From: Bacteroidota bacterium
Lineage (GTDB): Bacteria > Bacteroidota > Bacteroidia > Flavobacteriales > Flavobacteriaceae
DNA length: 15,142 nt
Direction of reading: 5' to 3'
NCBI GenBank assembly: GCA_023393485.1
Contig: JAEWLD010000099.1
Span: 1 to 15,142 of the forward strand
The notes under the pieces are model-generated. The model saw only the letters and a program-made list of their open reading frames with translations, was not told the DNA's origin and searched no databases. Numbering within the stretch: position 1 is the stretch's first letter; each line of letters opens with the position of its first letter. Position numbers and translations under genes: made by a program. This document shows positions 6,932 to 13,241 of the stretch, one piece after another.

Positions 6932-9407
6932 GGCCGAGATTGCCGTCAAAAGAACTGAAGTCGTCTGAACTTTTAGGCTTGTTGATCAGCATCGTCCAAA
7001 TCTGGTTGCAGACTGCCCGCAGTTCGAGGTGATTTTGCTTGTCAATCGCGTGCCGGCCGTTTTCGACGAGTTTTTTGAACCGCGCCGGCTCGCGAAATTC
7101 ACTCGGGTCGTAAAACATAAGCTCATAAAAAATATCGATGTAACGTTCCTCGCGGTTGCGGTAAATGTCATTGAGCAAATCTTCCAGTTCTTTGTTTTTT
7201 TTGCGGATCAGGTATTTGTTGCCCGATTCGATGATTTCCTTTTCATTGCGGACGATCTTCTCGAGTTGGTCGCGTTGTTTCGGGCTTGCTTTGTCGAGAT
7301 AGGTTTCGAGCATTTGCCGCGTGCCGCGATATTCCTGCAACTCCTCGAGCACATGTCTGTGGCGCACCAAATCATCGTATTCCTGGATTGCGATACGTTT
7401 CATTTCGTCGATCTGGTATTTTTTGTCGGTTGAATGATCGTCGGCAATCACTTCGGTTTCATCGTACAGCGCACTGAGATGGTCAAGGCATCGTTTGAGT
7501 TTCGAGAGGTATTCAAAATTTTCATTGCTTTCTTCATGATGGATTTCTTCGTTGATTTCGTCGATGACTTCCTTGATTTCATCGCGAAGTTTCTGGATTG
7601 ATACCGTGCGTTCGTGCGGATTGAATACTTCATTTATTTCGAGATCGAGCGAACTGATATAGACATTGATGCTCAAATCACGCGATTCCGAAATCTTGAA
7701 ATTGAGCTCGATGTCCATTCCCTTGAGCAAATCCTGGTCGAAATCGCGCCCGCTGATTTCAATATAACCAATGCTTAGATTGCTGCCAACCATGCCGCCG
7801 GCGTTGCCTTCAACGATATTGATCACGAGTTTGTCATCTGAATCTTTCAGGATGTTTTTTGAGCAAGTTTTGTAAATGGTTTTCTTTAGCGGCAAAATAT
7901 CGTTCTTGCGGAATATTCGTTCAAGCATGGTTTTGCCCGAAGATTCATCAAGTTCGATGCAAATGTCATTTGGTAGCGGCTGACCTGAAATGTTATACAG
8001 GCCGTTGGTGATTTTGAGCGTATCGGTGTAAACCTGGCGCTGATTTTCGTCGTATAAATAGAGCGTGAAAACGTTCGTGGTCTTTGGTAAAAGCGGTAAA
8101 AATTCAGAAAACCGCTGGTTCATTTTCAGAACGCCTGTGTCAAATCCGCCATCGCCGCGCACCAGTCGATAATAACCGTTGAATGGGTTTTCAATAATCC
8201 CGGCCACGAGTTCTTCGGCGTCTTTTGAATGCGGTTCGTAAATCAGGTTGAGCCTGATGTCGTTTTTTGCCGGCTGCAGGTTGTCGTCTTTTTTTGGTTC
8301 GATTGACGAAATTTTTGCACCCGCATAGTACGCAGCACCGACCAAAACGGCAGTTGTAGGGTCAATGCCCGAGTCGACTTTAACGCCTGAACGACGTTGC
8401 AATTCTTCCCTGATGTACGGAATGTAAGTCGTTCCACCAACCAGGATGATCCGTTCGATGTCTGAAAACCGCAAGCTATTCTCATGGATCAGCTTTTCGA
8501 CAAGCAGATAGGTTTCTTCGAATTTCGGTGCGAGTATTTGCTCGAATTCAAATTTTGTTACGTCAATTTCGGTTGAAATTTCAGACTCGTCGGTATCGAT
8601 TTCAATCGTGACCGATTCTTTGAGCGAAAGTTCTTTTTTGGCTTCCTCGGCCTTGAACAGCAACTCAAAATAGAGTTTTTTAAAAGCCTTGTCATCGCCC
8701 GAGACCATTTTGTTCCAAAGCCCGGAAAGCCCAGTCCTGCTTTCAATTTTCGGGCACAATATTTTTTCTACTACGAGATTGTCAAGATCAACACCTCCGA
8801 GAAAATTGTTGCCTTTATGACTGATTACATTGAGTTCGCGCTCGTTGACGCTGACCAGCGCGGCGTCAAATGTTCCGCCGCCAAAGTCATAGACAAGCCA
8901 TTTTTTGTCTTCGGTAATTGGCTGGCCGTGCGCATTCGAATAGGCAAGACAGGCCGCGATCGGTTCCTGAAGGAGCACAACTTCTTTCAGTCCGGCGAGA
9001 TAACCGGCTTTTTTGGTGGCGTTGCTTTGAATCGTATCAAACGACGCCGGAATCGTGATTACGCAAGACTGCACATCATGGCCTTGCGCAAAAGACAAAA
9101 GTTCGTTCAAAACCATCGAAGAAAGCTCAACCGGAGTTACTGTTTTGTCAATGTCACCGACCACATAAGATTCATCCGAACCCATTTTGCGTTTGAACGA
9201 CGAAAATACATTGCCGGTATTTGCAGCAACGTATTCCCGGGCTTTTTCGCCAATCTGGATGCGGCCTTTGCGAAACGACACCACAGAAGGAATCGTATCG
9301 CGAAAACCGACAGGATTTTTAAAAATGGTGACTTTGCCACCGTCATAAACCGCAAGGCCCGAATTGGTCGTTCCGAGATCGATGCCGAAATTGATATTGT
9401 TACTCAC
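6924..9407 (-). CDS. Atypical Hsp70/DnaK-like chaperone with an interdomain insertion
   Basis: The protein has 827 residues, against about 640 for DnaK. The start is GTG 9407 (MSNNINFGIDLGTTNSG); the ATPase domain begins at once and no upstream start fits better. The nucleotide-binding domain (about 6-365) is intact: GIDLGTTNSG (phosphate 1), VITIPASFD (116-124), QEPIAACLAY, YDFGGGTFDAAL (phosphate 2, 173-184), ILVGGTTYIPYI (321-332) and DPTTAVLVGAA. The usual hydrophobic DnaK linker is missing. Instead about 110 residues (372-480), probably beta-rich, come before a recognisable substrate-binding beta part (about 482-600: IFRKNDILPLKKT, INIVEGNAGG, LSIGYIEISG). A long charged helical region follows at about 600-815. 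It lies 28 bases after the GrpE-like gene, so the two are probably co-transcribed. This is a cytoplasmic ATP-driven chaperone by family; clients are unknown. It is clearly not the housekeeping DnaK. Confidence 0.88.
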   Translation of the reverse strand: MSNNINFGIDLGTTNSGLAVYDGGKVTIFKNPVGFRDTIPSVVSFRKGRIQIGEKAREYVAANTGNVFSSFKRKMGSDESYVVGDIDKTVTPVELSSMVLNELLSFAQGHDVQSCVITIPASFDTIQSNATKKAGYLAGLKEVVLLQEPIAACLAYSNAHGQPITEDKKWLVYDFGGGTFDAALVSVNERELNVISHKGNNFLGGVDLDNLVVEKILCPKIESRTGLSGLWNKMVSGDDKAFKKLYFELLFKAEEAKKELSLKESVTIEIDTDESEISTEIDVTKFEFEQILAPKFEETYLLVEKLIHENSLRFSDIERIILVGGTTYIPYIREELQRRSGVKVDSGIDPTTAVLVGAAYYAGAKISSIEPKKDDNLQPAKNDIRLNLIYEPHSKDAEELVAGIIENPFNGYYRLVRGDGGFDTGVLKMNQRFSEFLPLLPKTTNVFTLYLYDENQRQVYTDTLKITNGLYNISGQPLPNDICIELDESSGKTMLERIFRKNDILPLKKTIYKTCSKNILKDSDDKLVINIVEGNAGGMVGSNLSIGYIEISGRDFDQDLLKGMDIELNFKISESRDLSINVYISSLDLEINEVFNPHERTVSIQKLRDEIKEVIDEINEEIHHEESNENFEYLSKLKRCLDHLSALYDETEVIADDHSTDKKYQIDEMKRIAIQEYDDLVRHRHVLEELQEYRGTRQMLETYLDKASPKQRDQLEKIVRNEKEIIESGNKYLIRKKNKELEDLLNDIYRNREERYIDIFYELMFYDPSEFREPARFKKLVENGRHAIDKQNHLELRAVCNQIWTMLINKPKSSDDFSSFDGNLGLK

Positions 9408-9435
9408 GTTTAATTCTTTTTAATTTAATCAATGC

Positions 9436-9723
9436 CTATTCTACGATGACCACACCTTTTTGCAGCAGCGTGTAATTTCCGTTGTCGGTCGTGTAAATAA
9501 CTGGCTTGAGCACTCGCGTGATGATTTGGGCATTTGGGTTCAGAATGTTGGCTTCCACCGAGGCATCGCGGTCGTCATAACGTTTGCCGATCGGGTTGAC
9601 GACCTGATAGCCCATTTCTTCCAATTGGTGGAAAATGCGCTGGAGGTTGCGGTCCAAAATATCGATCTGGTTATCAGAAATTTTTTTTTCGATTTCAAAC
9701 AATTGGTTGATGATTTCTTTCAT
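9436..9723 (-). CDS. Minimal GrpE-like protein, putative exchange factor for the adjacent Hsp70-like protein
   Basis: The protein is small, 95 residues from ATG 9723 (MKEIINQL); ATG 9729 would add two residues. Residues 1-38 form one amphipathic helix or coiled coil. Residues 39-95 follow the GrpE beta-domain pattern: GYQVVNPIGKRYDDRDASVE resembles the GrpE stretch G-x-x-x-x-x-P-x-G-x-x-F-D-P-x-x-H-E-A, with the usual HEA replaced by ASV. ITRVLKPVIY and LLQKGVVIVE resemble the closing VLxPGY and LRPAxVxVA strands. GrpE proteins are normally about 170-200 residues with a long N-terminal dimerising helix, which is largely absent here. GrpE releases ADP from DnaK, and the gene directly precedes an Hsp70-like gene on the same strand, so a dedicated exchange factor is a reasonable inference. 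The similarity is my reading of a motif pattern, not a search result. Confidence 0.65.
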   Translation of the reverse strand: MKEIINQLFEIEKKISDNQIDILDRNLQRIFHQLEEMGYQVVNPIGKRYDDRDASVEANILNPNAQIITRVLKPVIYTTDNGNYTLLQKGVVIVE

Positions 9724-9763
9724 AAGCATTGTGCTGGCCGGGCAAGATACGACTATTTGTTTT

Positions 9764-9773
9764 TTTCCGGAAA
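9764..9773. promoter_or_regulatory. Perfect 10-bp palindrome in the divergent control region
   Basis: TTTCCGGAAA is a perfect palindrome near the middle of the 105-bp gap between the divergent GrpE-like and membrane-protein genes. Its position suits an operator acting on both directions. It is short enough to occur by chance. Confidence 0.25.
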
Positions 9774-9798
9774 TGATTCGATGGTTATGCAAAAAGCC

Positions 9799-9806
9799 TA
9801 TTTTTG
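9799..9806 (+). promoter_or_regulatory. Candidate -7 element for the divergent membrane-protein gene
   Basis: TATTTTTG fits TAnnTTTG and would start transcription about 15-18 bases before the ATG at 9829. This favours that start over the ATGs at 9781 and 9787, which lie upstream. No clear TTG -33 element is seen at the expected distance. Confidence 0.35.
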
Positions 9807-9828
9807 TCGCGTTGCTATTGAAAAAGAG

Positions 9829-11307
9829 ATGAATATCGTTGAACTGTTTGGCAAGCTTGGATTGGACCGCGGTGCGATTTTACGCCATACCGCCGGCGAT
9901 GTCATCCGCGTTGAAAAACAGCTCAATGTAGAGCGGAAACTCAATCCCGAAATTGACGCCAACACCGCCGCCAATCTTATTTTGGCATTGCGCGATTATG
10001 CCGGGCCGTTCATATTTGTACTCAGCAACCGACATCTTTACAACTTTTTTACCGGGAAGGACATGCCGCGCAAGCTTTTTCCTGAGGTTTTGCCCGACGA
10101 AAACCATGATAGCGTCCGCTATTTCATCGCACGTTTTTTAGCCGATGATTTTGAGCTCAGGATTGACAAAGCACTTGCTGCAGATAAATTCGGAAGCATT
10201 CGCGAAGTTCTCACCCAGGCCGATTATCTTCCCGAGGAATCGCTGCACCGGCTTGAGCACAGAATGGCTGGTAGGCTCGAATTTGCGATTGGCCGCATGC
10301 CGCGCGAAAGTGTGATTGACATCACCGGCATCGGCTACATGCGACTGATGAGCTTTTACGAAGTCCTGTCGCATTTCAGCTCGATTGAAATGGATGATAA
10401 AATCCGGATTGTGATCAACCGCACTTCAGATATGTATAACACCAAACGCGAGCGGCAATTTGCGGCCGATGTGATGGTTTGCCTGCCGTCGTACAAGGCA
10501 TTTGATGAGGAATTGAACCGCGTGACATCGGGCAACAGGAACGTGGCGTCGTCTTACGGTTCGCGTTTTAGCCCGTCTGAATCTAAGTCCGGCGTTTCGG
10601 GCCGCGTTGTTTTCGTCGTCATTGTCTTGCTTGTGAAGCTCGTGATTGTTATGGGCCGATGTTCGGGTAATGACAGTTATGAAACGGACAGCAGCGGTTA
10701 CGGTTCTGGCGATGTCGGACCGATCTATACGTACGAAGAGCGTTCAAACGACGTCAAGGTTGAAGAATTTTTTGATTACCTGACGATGTTCGACCGCGAT
10801 TCGGTTAATCATCTCAAGCCGGTAATGACGATCGAAACCGGAGATAATCCGTTCCAAAGTATTTTCAGCCAAAAAAAGTTTGACATTGACAAAAGGCATA
10901 TCATTGATGTCAAAGTTGCCAACAATACGCCGTTCGATGCCATACTGTTCGAATTTGCCGGCGGCAATCTGTACCGCGCGCCATCGTATGCTTACTTTAT
11001 CAAGTCAGGCGATGAGTTGACAGTGAAGATTCCGAAATCAGGCGGCATCGGGAATGATTACGCATTTTATTTCGGCAATGAACTTTCGACATTTACTTCG
11101 GGCAAGGCCGAAACGCAAGGCAAGTCGTCGATGCACGAATGCCGTTTCAGGAAAACCGCACCATATTGCCGCGAAATTCTCTACAAGAAATTCAGGTTTT
11201 CTAGTGATGTGGACATTACCAGGAACGGCGGCCAAATCAAGCTCAACTCCAAAGGTCTGAAAAGCCTCAACGATTCGCTGGCCAAACCCGGCGAATACGG
11301 TTTTTAA
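9829..11307 (+). CDS. Single-pass membrane protein of unknown function, divergent from the GrpE-like/Hsp70-like pair
   Basis: I do not recognise the family. From ATG 9829 the protein has 492 residues; the frame is open further upstream, but that region is antisense to the GrpE-like gene. Residues 1-255 look soluble and mixed helical, with conserved-looking stretches FIFVLSNRHLYNFF (61-74) and MAGRLEFAIGRMPRE (146-160). One transmembrane segment lies at about 259-276, followed by a Ser/Gly/Tyr-rich linker (280-300) and a beta-rich C-terminal domain (about 330-470) with VKVANNTPFDAILFEF and AYFIKSGDELTVKIP. This C-terminal pattern reminds me of a domain seen at the end of various Bacteroidota proteins of unknown function. 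Topology is unclear because positive charges occur on both sides of the helix. There is no HPD motif, so it is not a J-protein. Its stop shares the TTAA at 11304-11307 with trpS. Confidence 0.75.
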   Translation: MNIVELFGKLGLDRGAILRHTAGDVIRVEKQLNVERKLNPEIDANTAANLILALRDYAGPFIFVLSNRHLYNFFTGKDMPRKLFPEVLPDENHDSVRYFIARFLADDFELRIDKALAADKFGSIREVLTQADYLPEESLHRLEHRMAGRLEFAIGRMPRESVIDITGIGYMRLMSFYEVLSHFSSIEMDDKIRIVINRTSDMYNTKRERQFAADVMVCLPSYKAFDEELNRVTSGNRNVASSYGSRFSPSESKSGVSGRVVFVVIVLLVKLVIVMGRCSGNDSYETDSSGYGSGDVGPIYTYEERSNDVKVEEFFDYLTMFDRDSVNHLKPVMTIETGDNPFQSIFSQKKFDIDKRHIIDVKVANNTPFDAILFEFAGGNLYRAPSYAYFIKSGDELTVKIPKSGGIGNDYAFYFGNELSTFTSGKAETQGKSSMHECRFRKTAPYCREILYKKFRFSSDVDITRNGGQIKLNSKGLKSLNDSLAKPGEYGF

Positions 11308-12284
11308 GGCTTGAACCCGAGTTTTTCGCGAACGCGCGCCAAAACGCCGTCGGCAATCATTGAAGCTTTTTCGGCCCCGACTTTCAACAGCGCTTCCATT
11401 TCTTCCGGATTTGCAATATAGTAATTGTACTTTTCGCGCTCGGTTTTGAAACGCCCGACAATCAGTTCAAACAAAGCCTGTTTGGCGTGGCCGTAACCGA
11501 AATCCCGGCTTTCATTTGCGTATTTGATTCGCATTTCGCGCTGTTGTTCGTCGTCGGCGAGCAATTTGTAAATGGCGAAAATCCTGCAAGTATCGGGGTT
11601 TTTCGGTTCTTCGAGCGGCGTTGAATCAGTCTCGATTGACATGATTTGTTTGCGGAGCGCTTTGTCGTCGAGAAAAATATTGATGATGTTGCCGCGCGAT
11701 TTGCTCATTTTCTGGCCGTCGGTTCCCGGGACATACATCGTTTCTGTCTGTACCGATGGCTCGGGAATCACAAACACTTCGCCCATTTGATGGTTGAAAC
11801 GCGAAGCCACGTCGCGCGCGATTTCTATGTGCTGCAACTGGTCTTTGCCGACCGGAACAAAATTGATGTCGTACAATAAGATATCGGCTGCCATCAGCAT
11901 CGGATAATTGAACAATCCTGCGTTGACATCATCGAGCCGGTCGGCTTTATCCTTGAACGAATGCGCCAGGGTCAATCGCTGGAACGGGAAAAAACAACTC
12001 AGATACCAAGACAGTTCAGCCGTTTGCGGAACATCAGACTGGCGGTAAAAAACCACGCGGTTCACATCGAGCCCGAATGCAAGCCAAACCGCAGCCACAC
12101 TCGCGGTGTTGTTGCGCAATTCGTCGCCGTTTTTGATTTGCGTCACCGAATGAAGATCGGCGATGAACAAAAAGGTTTCGTTTTTTGCGCTTTTTGACAG
12201 TTCGATCGCAGGGATGATTGCCCCGAGAAGATTCCCGAGGTGCGGCGTGCCGGTACTTTGGATGCCGGTTAAAATTCTGGCCAT
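11304..12284 (-). CDS. trpS: Tryptophanyl-tRNA synthetase
   Basis: The protein has 326 residues, the normal length for bacterial TrpS. It is a class I aminoacyl-tRNA synthetase that charges tRNA-Trp in the cytoplasm using ATP. The ATP-binding HIGH-type motif is GTPHLGN (12-18) and the KMSKS loop is intact (192-196, in DGQKMSKSRGN). VGKDQLQHIE (145-154) is the family's conserved dimer/active-site stretch, and the tryptophan-pocket region NYPMLMAADILLYD (126-139) is present. The start at ATG 12284 (MARILTGIQSTG) is standard. It is divergent from plsC, and its leader carries a heptamer repeat. Its 3' end overlaps the stop of the convergent membrane-protein gene by four bases, with no hairpin between them. 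Confidence 0.97.
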   Translation of the reverse strand: MARILTGIQSTGTPHLGNLLGAIIPAIELSKSAKNETFLFIADLHSVTQIKNGDELRNNTASVAAVWLAFGLDVNRVVFYRQSDVPQTAELSWYLSCFFPFQRLTLAHSFKDKADRLDDVNAGLFNYPMLMAADILLYDINFVPVGKDQLQHIEIARDVASRFNHQMGEVFVIPEPSVQTETMYVPGTDGQKMSKSRGNIINIFLDDKALRKQIMSIETDSTPLEEPKNPDTCRIFAIYKLLADDEQQREMRIKYANESRDFGYGHAKQALFELIVGRFKTEREKYNYYIANPEEMEALLKVGAEKASMIADGVLARVREKLGFKP

Positions 12285-12286
12285 GG

Positions 12287-12314
12287 AAATTTTAAATTTT
12301 AAATTTTGAATTTT
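12287..12314. repeat. AT-rich 7-bp tandem repeat in the trpS leader
   Basis: The heptamer AAATTTT occurs three times in a row (12287-12307), followed by a one-mismatch copy, GAATTTT (12308-12314). It begins 3 bases upstream of the trpS start codon, within the predicted leader of about 83 bases. Copy number could vary by slippage, and the repeat could also fold into weak AT hairpins near the ribosome entry site. Confidence 0.6.
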
Positions 12315-12373
12315 AAATTGAAAAGCGTCGCGTAGTCAATTTTTGGTTTAAAACGGCGTGATTTCTTGTGTTG

Positions 12374-12399
12374 CAAAGGTAAAGTTATTTGTCAAACAA
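12374..12399 (-). promoter_or_regulatory. Candidate trpS promoter
   Basis: On the - strand, TTG (12399-12397) is followed after 15 bases by TACCTTTG (12381-12374), a match to TAnnTTTG. The spacer is a little short. The predicted start leaves a leader of about 83 bases before ATG 12284. The same TGCAAAGGTAAA stretch occurs upstream of the thioesterase gene. Confidence 0.45.
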
Positions 12400-12403
12400 T
12401 CCG

Positions 12404-12411
12404 TACATTTG
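12404..12411 (+). promoter_or_regulatory. Candidate -7 element of plsC, possibly leaderless
   Basis: TACATTTG fits TAnnTTTG and ends 5 bases before the ATG at 12417, the same spacing as at the HU/SPOR gene. The start point would be at or next to the ATG. The nearest TTTG (12388-12391) gives a short 12-base spacer, so the -33 part is unconvincing. Confidence 0.4.
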
Positions 12412-12416
12412 GAAGC

Positions 12417-13157
12417 ATGAGAATTTTGAAGGTTATCTTTTGGGTACTTTGGCGCATCTGGTTTTACATCCTGATCGCCGTTCCGATAATCGTCATGTTC
12501 CCGTTTCTTCTGATTTCAATTCTGAATGAAAAATGGTATCCGTATTTTTTTGTGATGGCGCGGATCTGGGCCAAATGTATTCTTTACGGAATGGGTTTTT
12601 ATTACAAGGTCGAAACCGAGCAAGAGCCAGATCAGCACAGAAGCTACGTCTTCATCGCGAACCATACATCGATGACCGATATCATGCTGATGCTTGCCGT
12701 GATTCGAAACCCATTTGTTTTTGTCGGGAAAAAGGAACTCGTCAAAATTCCGTTGTTCGGATTCTTTTACAAACGGACCAATATCATGGTTGACCGCAGC
12801 AGCCCGAAAAGCCGTATGGAAGTTTTTGAGCGCGCACAAAAAAGGCTGAGTCAGGGAATCAGTATTTGTATATTTCCTGAAGGCGGCGTGCCAGATGAAT
12901 CAGTAATGCTCGACGAATTTAAAGATGGCGCCTTCCGAATGGCGCTTGAACACCAAATTCCGATTGTGCCGGTGACTTTCGCCGACAACAAAAAACGGTT
13001 GTCGTATACTTTTTTAAGCGGAAGTCCGGGCGTGATGCGCGTCAAAATCCATTCTTTTATCGAAACCAAAAATCATGGCGCCGGCAAAAAGGAAATCAAG
13101 GATTTTCGGGAAAAGGCGCGCGAAATCATTTACAAACAATTGCTTGCATACGAATAA
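12417..13157 (+). CDS. plsC: 1-acyl-sn-glycerol-3-phosphate acyltransferase
   Basis: The protein has 246 residues from ATG 12417 (MRILKVIFWVLW); in-frame alternatives upstream are TTG codons inside the promoter region. It is a PlsC/LPLAT-type membrane acyltransferase that adds the second acyl chain to lysophosphatidic acid, making phosphatidic acid for phospholipids. A hydrophobic N-terminal anchor spans about 7-36. Motif I is NHTSMTD (82-88, catalytic His83 and Asp88), the motif II region is GKKELVKIPLFG (104-115), motif III is FPEGG (153-157) and motif IV is IPIVPVTF (181-188). The GVPDESVMLDEFKDGAF sequence after motif III is typical of flavobacterial members. It is divergent from trpS and ends in a strong hairpin. 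A role acylating a different lysolipid or ornithine lipid cannot be excluded. Confidence 0.93.
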   Translation: MRILKVIFWVLWRIWFYILIAVPIIVMFPFLLISILNEKWYPYFFVMARIWAKCILYGMGFYYKVETEQEPDQHRSYVFIANHTSMTDIMLMLAVIRNPFVFVGKKELVKIPLFGFFYKRTNIMVDRSSPKSRMEVFERAQKRLSQGISICIFPEGGVPDESVMLDEFKDGAFRMALEHQIPIVPVTFADNKKRLSYTFLSGSPGVMRVKIHSFIETKNHGAGKKEIKDFREKAREIIYKQLLAYE

Positions 13158-13189
13158 AAAAGCGCCGGGGGTAGAATCCGGCGCTTTTT
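13157..13189. terminator. Strong bidirectional terminator between plsC and the beta-barrel gene
   Basis: AAAAAGCGCCGG (13157-13168) pairs perfectly with CCGGCGCTTTTT (13178-13189) around a 9-base loop. The flanking A and T runs make it work in both directions. A second small hairpin, CGTTGT/ACAACG (13191-13196 and 13204-13209), lies next to it on the side of the - strand gene. Confidence 0.9.
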
Positions 13190-13241
13190 CCGTTGTTGTA
13201 GGGACAACGCTAACTTAACTATAAAACAAAATAACCAAACA

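Noticed and set aside
8817..9413. A 198-codon open frame on the + strand opposite the Hsp70-like gene
   Set aside because: It is antisense to the highly conserved ATPase motifs, has no recognisable domain and no promoter. It is a shadow of codon bias.
9408..9435. CIRCE-type heat-shock element near the Hsp70-like or GrpE-like gene
   Set aside because: No TTAGCACTC/GAGTGCTAA inverted repeat is visible here or in 9724-9828.
9460..9828. Upstream extension of the + strand membrane protein by 123 residues
   Set aside because: The extension is antisense to the GrpE-like gene, and a -7-like element at 9799-9806 supports a start at 9829.
9829..11307. Idea that the divergent membrane protein is the J-domain partner of the Hsp70-like protein
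   Set aside because: I looked for the invariant HPD motif and the surrounding helices in the soluble domain and did not find them.
6924..11307. Insertion sequence, integrase or terminal repeats around the chaperone block
   Set aside because: No transposase, recombinase, flanking direct repeat or tRNA target is visible. The block ends flush in the overlaps with dprA and trpS, so any transfer is not shown by mobile-element scars.
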